From the NCBI GenBank assembly GCA_020809705.1, contig CP085828.1, positions 6,448,001 through 6,512,000 of the forward strand: a stretch of DNA of 64,000 bases, in the 5' to 3' direction. The notes under the pieces are model-generated. The model saw nothing but the letters and a program-made list of their open reading frames with translations, had not been told where the DNA came from and ran no database searches. Position 1 is the stretch's first letter, and every line of letters begins with the position of its first letter. This document shows, piece after piece, positions 25,004 through 36,110 of the stretch. The stretch is from Calonectria ilicicola. Its lineage: Eukaryota > Ascomycota > Sordariomycetes > Hypocreales > Nectriaceae. The translations under genes and the position numbers were made by a program.

Positions 25004-26756
25004 ATGTTTGGCGGCGGTTCCAACTCTGCAGGTAACAAGACTGAGACAGAGAACAAGACCGACAAGCCCCCTTCTCCCGAGACGAGCCCCAGCGCACCCA
25101 CTCCCATCAAGACGACCGATCAGGCGGCTAGTGGTGAGAAGCGCAGTGGCAATGGTAGTCCCCCTACCCGACAGGACACAGGCGGATCAACAGACAAGAA
25201 GCGCAGAAGTAGCAGCGTCAGTAGTAAGGCCAGCAGCTTGCTCGCCTCTGCTAAGAATTCCTTGAGCTTCTCACAAGGTGGTCGTGGTATGGCTGCCGCC
25301 GAGATGACTTCACAGTCGCCCCTCCAGAAGCTGGGCAAGCAGGACCCCGCTCTTGCTGTCCCTCAAGGCCAGCATAACAACTCTGCTGGAGAATCAGTGC
25401 CAGGCCCCAAGTCTACATTCCGGGTTGGTGTTTGGGAAGATAGGAACAAGAAATGCCGCCGGACCATGGAGGACACACATGCCTTTCTATACAACTTCGT
25501 TCAGACACCCCCCCAGACTGATTCCTCGAGTAAGGATACGGCTGAGGGAGACGAGTCTGACTCAGCTGCTCAGGAGATGGTCGAAACAGACAATGGATAC
25601 TTTGCCATCTTTGATGGACACGCAGGGACCTTTGCTGCAGACTGGTGTGGAAAGAAGCTACATATTATTCTCGAAGATCTTATACGCAAGAATCCCAATA
25701 CCCAAATCCCGGAAGTTCTTGATAATGCCTTCACAGTCGCCGACGCTCAACTAGAGAAACTTCCACTCAAGAACAGTGGTTGTACGGCTGCAGTTGCCGT
25801 GTTGCGCTGGGAGGATCGACCTACTAGCAATCGCGCGGCCCCTGACTCGGCCACACTCAAGCCCGTGAAGCCAGAAGAATCATCTCAATCGGACAAGGAG
25901 AAGCCTGAGGGATCAAGTACTAACAACGCGACCCCTGCTGCCTCCACTGAAAGCGTCAATTCCAAGCCCAAGCCAGCTACTGCTCGACAGCGAGTTCTGT
26001 ATACGGCAAATGTGGGTGATGCTCGTATCATTCTATGTCGTAACGGAAAAGCTCTGCGCTTGTCGTATGACCATAAAGGAAGCGACGAGGGTGAGGGCAA
26101 GAGAATTGCCAATGCGGGTGGTTTGATTCTAAACAACCGTGTCAATGGTGTCTTGGCTGTCACAAGGGCTCTGGGCGATGCTTATATGAAAAAACTTGTC
26201 ACAGGTCATCCTTATACGACTGAGACTGTGATTCAACCCGACAGCGACGAATTCATCATTATTGCCTGTGATGGAGTAAGTTAAGGAAACTGAATCGCTA
26301 TATTCAAAAATGCTAATTTGGGAACAGCTTTGGGATGTTTGTAGCGATCAGGAAGCGGTAGATTTAGTCCGAAACATTGAGGACCCCATTGTTGCCTCGA
26401 AGCTTCTTGTAGATCACGCCCTTAATCGATTCAGCACCGACAACTTGTCCTGTATGATTATTCGACTTGACTCAAATCAAAGCAAGGATATAGTAGCTGA
26501 AGGAGAGGGAACCAGCGAGGCCGACAAAATTGTCAGCGAAACCAAGCAGAAAATCGCGGATGGCACCGTGCCTGCCGTAGGAGTATCAGGCAGCAACAAT
26601 AGCCCATCAGACGGAGAATTCGTACCTACGTCGCTAGACGAAGCGGTAGTGGAAGAAGAGCCAGATCCCACTGAAAATAAAGATAAACCGGACGGGCAGT
26701 CGGCAAATAAACCTACTGAAGAGGATGACAAGACCAAGACGTCTGAGAAGGCATGA
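25004..26756 (+). CDS. PTC1: PP2C-type serine/threonine phosphatase (Ptc1-like)
   Basis: Two exons, 25004-26275 and 26328-26756, total 1701 nt or 566 residues. Metal-dependent PP2C phosphatases of the Ptc1 group dephosphorylate MAP kinases (HOG and cell-integrity pathways) and act in organelle inheritance in yeast. Residues 1-135 are a Ser/Thr/Lys-rich tail. The catalytic domain then runs in order: [15 protein letters not shown] (about 145-160), [10 protein letters not shown] (metal-binding Asp, about 199-208), [31 protein letters not shown] (about 330-349), [26 protein letters not shown] and CDGLWDV, which is formed across the 52-nt intron (donor GTAAGT). A linker of about 60 residues (S/E/K-rich) interrupts the domain between the TAAV and VGDAR motifs. 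An acidic C-terminal tail of about 80 residues follows. The fold and family are sure; the Ptc1 assignment is less so. Confidence 0.93.
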
Positions 26757-27289
26757 TGGAAACACATGTCTGGCCTGTTGAGGAACTGCCGAGTGGTTGG
26801 GAGAGGAAAGACCGGAAATGGCCACGTACCAAAGGGCCGGGTGGTATCTGTTGTGTGGCCTCTGCTGGACTTTTGTTTTAGACATGTGGAAATACGGCGA
26901 TATGCTGGGTCACCTGGGAGTGACTGCTGATGGGTTATCCTGGCCGGACCGGGTTATGAGGAAAGGGAGACGAGGCATTAGGCATGAATGATTCTACAAG
27001 TACATGGAGCATGCGCTTTTTAGGCGTTGGGAAATGTGCACGGCTAAGGAAGATGAGGATCGGAGTGAATGAAGAATGGGATGAGACTAGAGGCGGGTTG
27101 TTGGTGATGCTAGGGACTCCTGTAGGTTAGCTTTATCTGTACATGTATGACACAGTCGATGATGTCTACAAGGGTGACGCTGGCAATAGGTGTGAAATTG
27201 GGTTCTCAAGTTGTGCTTTCTTCATTTGATACGGTACACATACCACTCGAAAAAAATATCTTGCTCTTGTAACTTTTTCCGCTTCGATG

Positions 27290-27442
27290 TCACAGAACTC
27301 AATTGCTCTCCCTGAATATCAATCGGATGACGAAAAAACAAATAAATAAATACCAAAAAAAAAAAAAACCATTAAATATAAAAATCTTTTTATGTAGATT
27401 TTATTTGCTTACTCGTTTATTTACTTATAACCAATCGGGGGG
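27290..27442 (+). repeat. AT-rich dispersed repeat, copy B
   Basis: CACAGAACTCAA (27291-27302), then AATATCAATCGGATGA, an A-run, AAATAAATAAATACC and a long A-run. Copy C near 62.46 kb has CACAGAACTCAA, AATATCAATTTGATGG, A-run and AATAAATAAATATT in the same order and spacing. The downstream CGTTTATTTACT (27414-27425) is shared with copy A. No coding capacity. Confidence 0.7.
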
Positions 27443-30364
27443 GTGCTGGGGAAAAGAGAGGAGAATCATTGGCTGTATCAGTGGTGTTCTTGTCAATCAC
27501 GAAGAGCATGGGCAATTGGCGGTTCGTGTTTTTATTATGGCTTCCCCTTTCATTACCTGGTCCCACTGATTTAGCATGTATAAATTATTACGATGGATGG
27601 AAAGAGTTTATTTACTTGCCAGTAGAGATACAGTAACACTATATTTCAAACTTGATGGACAGGGTAAGTTCCGAGAGTGAGACAGTTCTCGACCTTGCCC
27701 GATTTGGTAGGTGTTGAAGATTTGTTTTACACACTACCCTACCCACTCAATTTTTTTTTTGGCCATTAATAAGTGCGCGCAGTGAATGCGACTGGCTGAT
27801 TGGGACAGAAGCATTGGCATGAATCTGGCGAGACTTTGACAGTTTGAAGATTGCATCAATCTGAGACGAATGCCAGCGGCTAGAGATTCTGGGGAAGCGA
27901 TCTTAGGCAGGGGGTGACGGATAGTCAGCGGCCGAAACGCAGTAGATACGCGGCTTGTGCCGTGTGTGACAACTATTCTCATGACGGTTTGGAATACGTG
28001 GGTTGAGGAGGTTTGACGCTACGGAGAAGGATTCTGCATATCTCAGGGGGGGCTAGATGCACGTTGGACCGGATTATGAAAACCGAATGATTTCCTCATG
28101 GGCTGGCTTCATTAATTAGGTCGTGTTGAGTTTTGAGGTTGGCTGGAACTGGAAGGGGTCCATGTCTGGCGGGACGGGGGTTCATTTGGCGTCGAAAAAA
28201 GCGAATGGCACGGGCTTTTAATTATCCCCATTTCACTTGCGACCATTTAGGCTCGCAGGAGGGAAACAAAACAAAACAAAAGGCCCCCTTCTAGTTCTTC
28301 CCGCACCGCAGCGGCTAGATGAGGCGCAGAGCGCGTACATGGGACGAAAGAGATCAACGACGGGGGATGTGGTCAAGGCCGCGGCCAGTCTGTGCCCGGG
28401 CAAGCCACTGGAAACAAGAGAATTAAAAGAGCCATTGAGCGAGTGCCCGGGGCGCTTCTAGCGCCGGCGCCATATGTCCCTCGGCGGAGCATGGGGCACC
28501 TGTTGGAGAAAGCGCGGGCTCGCCTCGGGTTCGGTCGTCCTCTGCCCCCCGCCGCCCCCCTATGTTGGGCATTTGGATTTGGGAATGCGCAAGAGCGTGC
28601 AGTAGGCGTCGTCGGCGTATTGCGCCAGCGATGCTGCTGCCGCCGCTGCTGCGAGTGTGAACCAAAGACCACCGTGCCATTCATTGATCCCGGGGGTTGC
28701 AGGCGGACGGACGCGATGCAGTGGAGAGAAGATCGGATGGACGGTTGGGATAATGATAGATATGTACATATGCAGGTTCGATGTACAAAAGAGCGGACAA
28801 ACGTTTCGGGCTTGTGATAGTGATAATATTAAGTGTGCAGAGAGGAGAGAGTGGAGGATTCAATTAACCCCAGCCCCTGTAGTCTGCAGCGCTTCTGGTT
28901 GGCGCTGCGAGTTTATTACAAGAAAGGACCCCGGCGTCCTGGACGGGAAAGGACGACACGATGGGCAGGGGTCAATATGAGTTGGGGCCAAGATGGGGCC
29001 TTTGAGGTGATGATAGGACGCACTGTCGAAATCACGGCCCCGTCGGGGGGGAGAAATCAAGGCCAATTGCTCGCGTGAGGCCGACGTCGTCTCTATATTG
29101 CTCCCTCGCCACAGTGAAGCAATAGATGGCGATGCGACATCGCAAACAGCTCCAGGCCCCGGGGCTGGGCTAGTTCCAACGCCTAAACCTGCTGATGGGT
29201 GCATTGGTGTCTCTGCTCGCCTCCATGGCTTGCGTACAGGGCGCTCGCCAATGCGCCCCAGTTCATGCTTGCTTTTCCTACCGTTGGCCGTCGAGCAAGC
29301 TTCTCATCCCATTCCAACTCCACCAGCACTTGGTTGGCTTTTGCCTCCCTCTCGCTTGCGCGCGCGCTCGCGCCCTTGTGATCGAGATCTGCTTGAGTGT
29401 TTCGACGTGGCCGACCTATCCCTGGAGCAGCCCTTTGGATACGTACGTCAGTCAATCGCGGCGCCGCCCTTTGGATTTAGTCTTTGTTAGCCACCATTCG
29501 GGATGCAACATTACATATGCACAGTCAGCTGTTGCCCGAAACTCTCGACCATTTCCACATCGCCGGGACTTACAGGGCCAAGATGCTGATGTCAATGTGA
29601 CAGAAGTGAGACCTGACGGGGGCTTGTAAACCTGGAGAAGGAGAAGCCATGATGCGTGCAGCGCATCGTCCGCCCTCATCCTGTCTGCAATAAACTTGAG
29701 GCAATGACAGCTCCGTCCGTTCTCCATCCCTTTGTTTCTTTTCTCTCTCTCGTTTCTTTTTCCCTTCTGGATTCCACACACACATGATTTCGACATCATC
29801 CACCCATCGGTCAGCTCACACGTGTATGCATGTTGCTGCATGCCCCCTCGCAGGAAAACCAGTCCAGATGATGTGAAACCAACGGCGCCCTCTTTCCCAA
29901 GATATTGTTCCCCTTAGTTGGCTTTGGATCGTGTGGTGTCTCTCGTCTTGTCCCGCGTATGGCCCTGTGTTGAATTTATGTCTCGGTCAAAGACAATATC
30001 CCGACACGAACGAGTAAACTAACTTGTTCGAGGAAACCCAGCCGTCCGGCTATATCCCCTGTGTCCCGGCCCTGGGTTCCCTTTGCCAGACAGTCTTCTG
30101 ATGCGTGGCCTCGCAACCCATGGAATGCTTTAATCTGTCAAAGGAGGCCATGGGGAAAAATAATATCGATACATAGGAAAAAAAGGGATAGAAAGCAAAC
30201 CCCCCGTTGACTTGACATGTCTGTTTCGCCCAAAAATAGTGACAGCCACAAGCACAAACGATGCTCCCGTCCACCCTCGCCCCATGTCGCCCGCTGCCGT
30301 AGTTGCTATCCATGCCCGCCTGCAGCGAAGCCTGCCCCTGAATCTGGTGGTACCGGACCACTGA

Positions 30365-30393
30365 CCCGCACCCACCCACCCGCACCCGCGCCC
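30365..30393 (-). promoter_or_regulatory. possible G-quadruplex motif on the minus strand
   Basis: Six CCC runs lie within 29 nt on the plus strand (30365-67, 30371-73, 30375-77, 30379-81, 30385-87, 30391-93), so the minus strand has six GGG runs with loops of 1-3 nt. It lies about 270 bp before the downstream start codon. Folding is predicted from the pattern only. Confidence 0.5.
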
Positions 30394-30664
30394 AAATCCA
30401 CCCCATCCCCAATCCTCGAATTGAACCCCCGAATTAAACATCTCCTTGCTTGCTGCTGCTGCTGCTGCCCGTCCCGACTTGTCCCCCTCCCCTCGTTGGC
30501 AGCCAGCTTGCGTCGATTTTGTCCTTGGACTTCGACTTTGTCACTCTTTTTTCCTTTTAACAGCGCCGTCGGGCTCTTCACTTGCGCCGTCCCAGCCTCG
30601 TACGGCCCTTTCGTTTCTTTTCTTTCTTCTCCCCCCCCTTTGATCTGGCTGTCAGCGAGGCGCC

Positions 30665-33600
30665 ATGTCGTTGAATGGCTTGGATGACCCCAAGGTCCTG
30701 GAAGCCTACCAGGCCTCAGTCGCAGAACCAGGAGGATGGTATGATGATCCCTTTTCCCGTCCTACCTTTCTTTTTTTCCTTGTTTTGCTAAACTCTGCGT
30801 CCCGCCGCATACAGGTTCCTCCTCAAGTACGCGAGTCGCGATGAGATCGACCTCCTGGGCCGTGGCTCCGGCGGTATCGTCGACATCCGCACAAAAATAG
30901 CCGAGTACGAGGAGACCAGCCCCCTCTACGGCTTCCTCAGGTATCGAAGGAGAAACGTGTTGATCAAGTACTTGCCTGAGGATTGCTCCCGCCTAATTCA
31001 AGGTTCGTCTTGTCAAAGCATGCTCCCGCCCCTGATTGGAAACTAACCACCATCGGCCTTGTTAGCTCGAGTGGCCGTCCACTTCAACGCCGTTTGCGAG
31101 CGCTTCTCACCCTACGACACCACCTTCGAGATTACCACAGCCAAGGAGCTCAAGGATACAAAGCTTTCGGCGGCATGCTCCCTGCATGCTGCCTCGGGGT
31201 CTAACTCGTCGGCCAGCAGCTCAATACGCAGGAGGCGCCTGGTAGAAATTGCCGAGGAAGAAGAGGAGGAGCAGCAGCAGCGGGCCACCAAGCGCCAATC
31301 TCGCAGCCAGGAAGGCAATGAGGAGGATCGTCCTCGCACACCCAAATCGGACAACGAGGCGTCATCAGATATCGCCCCGGTGACGCTCAACTCTGACCTG
31401 GCTTCGTCCCCCGAGGAGGCCAAATTCTCGGCATCCTCCACCTCCGAGGTTCCCAACTTTGTCGGAGTCGACGAAACTTCTGGGATTGACCTGTCAGGCG
31501 AAACGCCCTCGCGTTTGTCTTCCCAGTCTGCTCGCCCAGATTATATGACCTATCCCTACGTCTACGGGAAACCAAAGGTGAAGTTGGGACCCCGTCCCTC
31601 TGTAGACTCCAACGGCCGACCTAGAACAGCGGGCAGCTACCGGCCTGTTTCTCAGATGCCTGCTGGAATTAAGATGTTCGGCAAAGGCTCCAAGAAAGGG
31701 AAGAAAGAAGACGACTCCCTCACTGAAGACGAATCCACCGAAATCCTGCAAGCTAGCACAAAGTCCATTACGGAGGAAGACCGGATTGCGCCAATAGAAG
31801 TTGTTAGACCGGCTACAAGTTCAGGTGTATCCATTGCAGCGACGATTGTCCCACTGCCGTCGCCGTCAAAGAACGTCATGTCACCTGAAAAGGCCAGACT
31901 GATGAAGGCTATGAAGCTTCGAGAAAAGAAGCAGAAGAAGAAGAACAACCTGACTGTTGACCCCAATGGTACTCTATCCCCCGAACTCCTCTCCCCTTCG
32001 TCGAGCGAGTTTGCCAGCACGGAAGAAACGGTTGAAGACGACCTGGATGTGCCGCCATCGATGTCCAATACAGATTCAGCAATCGGCCTTGACGCTTCCT
32101 CTTCGCCTACAACTGCGGACCATGCTTCCGAAGTCACGCAGACTGATTCTCATCCCGCCAGCCCAGTGATTGCATCCTCGGAAGCCGACCACTCCACCAA
32201 GGCTTCCTCTATTTCGGAATCCACGGATGAAACTGTGGAAGGCAAGGACGATGATATTTCAAAGCACCCCGATGACGTGTTTGCTATTTCAGAGCATGAG
32301 AAGGAGAAGGACGCATCCGACGCTACTGAGAGCAATTCCGAGACACCCGTAGCCTCAATATCTGCTGTGGAGAGCCCTGCAGAGGTTTCCGCTCCTAAGA
32401 ACGATGAGGCGGTATCTAACACGGATTCGCACCCTGCTGAGAAGCCTGAGGCGAAATTGGATGAGATTGCTGCGCCAAATGCCAATTCGGACAACATTCC
32501 GACCACGGAAACATCCGCTCCAGAGGAATCTGCTAACGACTGTGGACCCAAAACAGGCAAAATTCCAGACGCAGCAGGTACGACAGAGAGCAATGACGAA
32601 AATTCGACTCCCACTTTGAGGATCTCTACGGCTACGATACCAGATGCTCAAACCGTCGCGGAACAAGTTGCGGAGAAGCCTGTGGAGACGCCTGCGGAGA
32701 CACCTGCGGAGAACCCGAGTACTCCAGCTGAATCTTCTGAACCAAAGCCAAAGCGGAAAACTGCGATTGAACCTATTCGAACGGATTTATTGGAGACCCG
32801 CCCCGACTCTCGAGTAAGCAACATTTCTGATGACGACGATTTGATGGATGAGTTGCAAAGCGCAACCTTCCAAGAAGCCAAGTCTATGGTTGTGTCAAAA
32901 AGCCCGGTTACTCCCGTGTTCCCGAGCCCCACAAAGAGTGAGCGGTCAGCACATACTGTCCGAACTGTGTCAAATCCTGTTCGTGGAACCCTTCTTGTTC
33001 CTGGTGATGTTAGCCAGAGCTCTGCCCGATCCGTTAGCACGGGTGCAGCGTTCTTGCATAAAGTGGCTCAACAGCCAGTTGGGCCTAACTTGGCTAAAAA
33101 ATCCAATATGGGCTCCAGCATCTCGCAGCGTATCAAGGCTCTGGAAAAGTTGTCTGCTACGTCAGGCGATGCCCCCGGCCGACCCGTGAGCACCGAACGA
33201 CCATCTTCAGCATTCTTTTCTGTTAGGAAGGGCAGGGAACCGACGAGGTCGCCATCTGTCGTTGATCGAGCCAACTCATTTACTCGACCAACTGCCCGAA
33301 CACCTCCTTCCAGGTCCGATTCCCAAGATGAGTCGTCAGACGCGGCAGCTCGCCAACGGCGACGCGACAGGTCTGCCTCTGTAGCAAGCAGGCTCTCCAT
33401 GTTTGAGCCAGTATCAAGCGAAGGAGGATATTCACCCAGCAGTACTGGCACGGCTCGGGGCCGCCCCGAGACTATTTCTGTTACTGCCAAGATTATCCGG
33501 GATATTCCCCAGGGCACATCGAAGCCTGTTGAACCTCCCAAAGACCCCTCTGAGTATAGCCATTTGGCCTTGAAGGAGTCGCCTCTCCTTGTGGACCACC

Positions 33601-34544
33601 AGAAGCCAGTCTGGACACCAGTGGCTCTGGAGCACAACAAGGAAAAGGAAAAGGATTCTCATCACGAGCGACGCATGTCCAAGGAGTCGAACAGCCAGGA
33701 GACGACAACGACAAAGTCCCGACGATCCTCCCTCAGCGTGGTCAAAGACTTCATCAAAGAACGTCGCAGATCCGTTACATCAAACTCCTCCGATGTCTTG
33801 TCTCCTGGCGTTAACCGACAGCCCTCGCGGTCACCCACCCGACCCCCTTCCACTCACCAGAACACCTCGTTCAGCCAGCGTCTATCCATTAGCAGCCGCC
33901 GATCATCTTTCAACAAGGAGCGCGATGCCGTTCTGTCCCCTACCCTCACTGAGGGCTCCGTCTCGAGCGATGAGTCCAAGTCCAACAGCGACAAAAAGAC
34001 CAAGTCTCGTGCCGGTCGCTTCATGCGCCGCCTTTCTTCGCTCTCCTCCGGTTCCCGAGCAAAGATTGCTGTACCACCCACTGGTGTCTCTCCTACTGTT
34101 ACTGAGGAGGATACCGAACCTATTCGCCCAGCTACTACTGCTGGCACCGCTTCTATCGTTGCCCACATGGGTGATGTCAACGTGCAGTTCCCCGACAACC
34201 TTCTCTGGAAGCGTCGCAACATGTGCCTTGATGCCCAGGGCTTCCTTATTCTCAGCGCCATCCCCGGCCAGAGCGGCCGCGCTGCCCAGAGCTCCAAGCG
34301 CTACCACCTGAGCGAGTTTCGCCAGCCTTACCTTCCTGATGTTGAGGTTCAGGAGCTTCCTAACAGTGTTGTTCTTGACTTAATGGAGGGAAGTGGTATC
34401 CAGGTTGCCTGCGAGGATCGGGCCGGCCAGATGAAGGTTCTTCAGAGTAAGTACACCCTTGTCCTATCACACGCATAGTCACTAACACAATGATTAGCCC
34501 TTCAAGAGGCCCACCGCAAGAACGCCGCTCGGCTTGGACATTGA
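30665..34544 (+). CDS. large protein with N-terminal cofilin (ADF-H)-like domain and C-terminal PH-like domain
   Basis: Four exons, 30665-30738, 30815-31002, 31066-34446 and 34498-34544, total 3690 nt or 1229 residues. Residues 1-130 look like an actin-depolymerising-factor homology domain: MSLNGLDDPKVLEAYQ, then WFLLKYASRDEIDLLG, YGFLRYRRRNVLIKYLPEDC and ARVAVHFNAVCERFSPYD. Residues about 135-1080 are low-complexity, Ser/Pro/Glu-rich and probably disordered, with basic phosphorylation-type motifs (RRSS, KSRRSS) and a PAET-type run. The last 110 residues fold like a PH domain: LLWKRRNMCLDAQGFLILS, KRYHLSEFRQPYLPD, LMEGSGIQVACED and the closing helix TLQEAHRKNAARL, split by the last intron. 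Homologous fungal proteins are often labelled GPI-anchored glycoprotein, but I see no signal peptide or GPI signal. An actin- and membrane-linked scaffold is inferred. Confidence 0.9.
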
Positions 34545-36110
34545 GCTGTCCTCAATTTTTCTTAACTGTTGAAATCATGTCACCATTAGCGAGACTGGGT
34601 GGCATCTGAGTAGCCTTGTTCTGGAGCAATGGACTACTCAGCAATTTGACTTGGCAGAGGTCATATGTTTCATTTATCTACCGATATCCATCGACTCATG
34701 TCTATATCCTCGACTTGAAGGCGTTACGACATTCCCTCCATACCTTTGCTTCTACGCCGACCTTGCTGGATGTCTGGGACAGTGTATTAGCACCTTCTCG
34801 CGACCTGTACTAGGATATGTCAGAGAACTCCCAGCCTGCCATGGGAATTTTTCGACTTTTTCCCGCTCTTATCTGAAAACCGACCAAATACTCGACGAGA
34901 TTCTTCTAATCATCTATTCATTCTCATCACCTATTACATCACAGCCACATAGCATCTGATTTCCCTTGACTCAACACTGATGATACCACACCATTCTTAC
35001 TGCCTTGCCGTCTTGGCGCGTTCGTTGAAAACGATTTTCTTTTTTCACTTTCTTTTTTTTCTTCATCTCTTTTCATTTCTTTTCATTTCATTTTTTTTTC
35101 GCATCGTATCATCTTGTCTTCTGATATCATAATTTTTATTGTCTTCCCTTGTTTACTCCACTCTCATCGCTGAAGCGCGCTGAGAGGGGAGCGGGCTAGC
35201 GTGGTTTGGCATTTGGCTTTTTGGTAGGGAGGGATGTTGGATATGATTGCGCTGGAAATTTCTGTTTCTTTTGCAGTTGCTCTTGTAAGGAACTGTATAC
35301 CAAGAATGTAGGGGAAAAGGGAGGAAGGACAAGAGGAGAGAGTAGTAAAAACTCAGGAGACGGTAAAAAGAGGATTTGCTCAAGATGAAATGTGCCTTTG
35401 CCGTAATGTGATGTGAGATGTCTTGGTTCTTTGGTGAAGCTGCTTGGTGTTGATCGATCTCGCTACTCATGTATCTCGTGTATCTTGTGTGAATATGTAC
35501 CTGATTTAGACTTCACCGACCCACGCATCCTTCGCTCGATGATGGACGGATCTAAATGCATGCGACGCTGGGGCTGATGGCAAGGCAGTGTTCGGCCCCG
35601 TTGGGCGGAACTCGTGGCCAGTGAATTGACCATTGGCAGCGTGCCAATGGCGATGTCACCCACCACTTCGAAACCTATCCACTTCTACCAGCAGTTGGTG
35701 TGTGTACAGTCAGGCACTGGCATTGTTATTAAAACCATATAGGTCCCTGAGGGGTAGTATTATGCAATGGCTATTGTTGGGTAATTAACTGGGTATTTCT
35801 ATTCGATGACGCGCCCAACGTCTGTCATTTGTAATTAGGCCGCATTATAGGGACGGCGTTTTAAACCAATAGCACGAGTAAGCTGCAGCTCCTGTGTCTT
35901 AATCTCACACCCCTGCAACGGGAGGCAAATTGATCTGAAGCGGTGGCTATGCTGGATGTCATCCAGACCCTGGCATGGCCTTGTTTACCTCTTTGATTTT
36001 TCTTCCTTCCATACTCTACAAGCACGGCATGATACTTTTCCTTCCTATGATACAACCCCTCCTAATTTACCTGCGCGACGGCATACCCGCCTCTTCTGTC
36101 TTTGCTCGTC
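34545..36110. other. intergenic between the cofilin-like/PH-like gene and the ATPase-HET fusion
   Basis: About 1.57 kb. The region 35030-35150 is very T-rich (TTTTCATTTC repeats) and is probably a 3' UTR or terminator region. Nothing coding is seen. The end nearest 36110 is the presumed promoter of the fusion gene. Confidence 0.6.

Larger units (their letters stand above)
26757..30664. other. intergenic between the PP2C gene and the cofilin-like/PH-like gene
   Basis: About 3.9 kb with no supportable gene. It contains repeat copy B (27290-27442), G-rich and CG-rich patches (about 28480-28640), and a C-run cluster at 30365-30393 close to the downstream start. Open frames here are short and of simple composition. 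The last kilobase is probably promoter and leader of the downstream gene. Confidence 0.55.
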
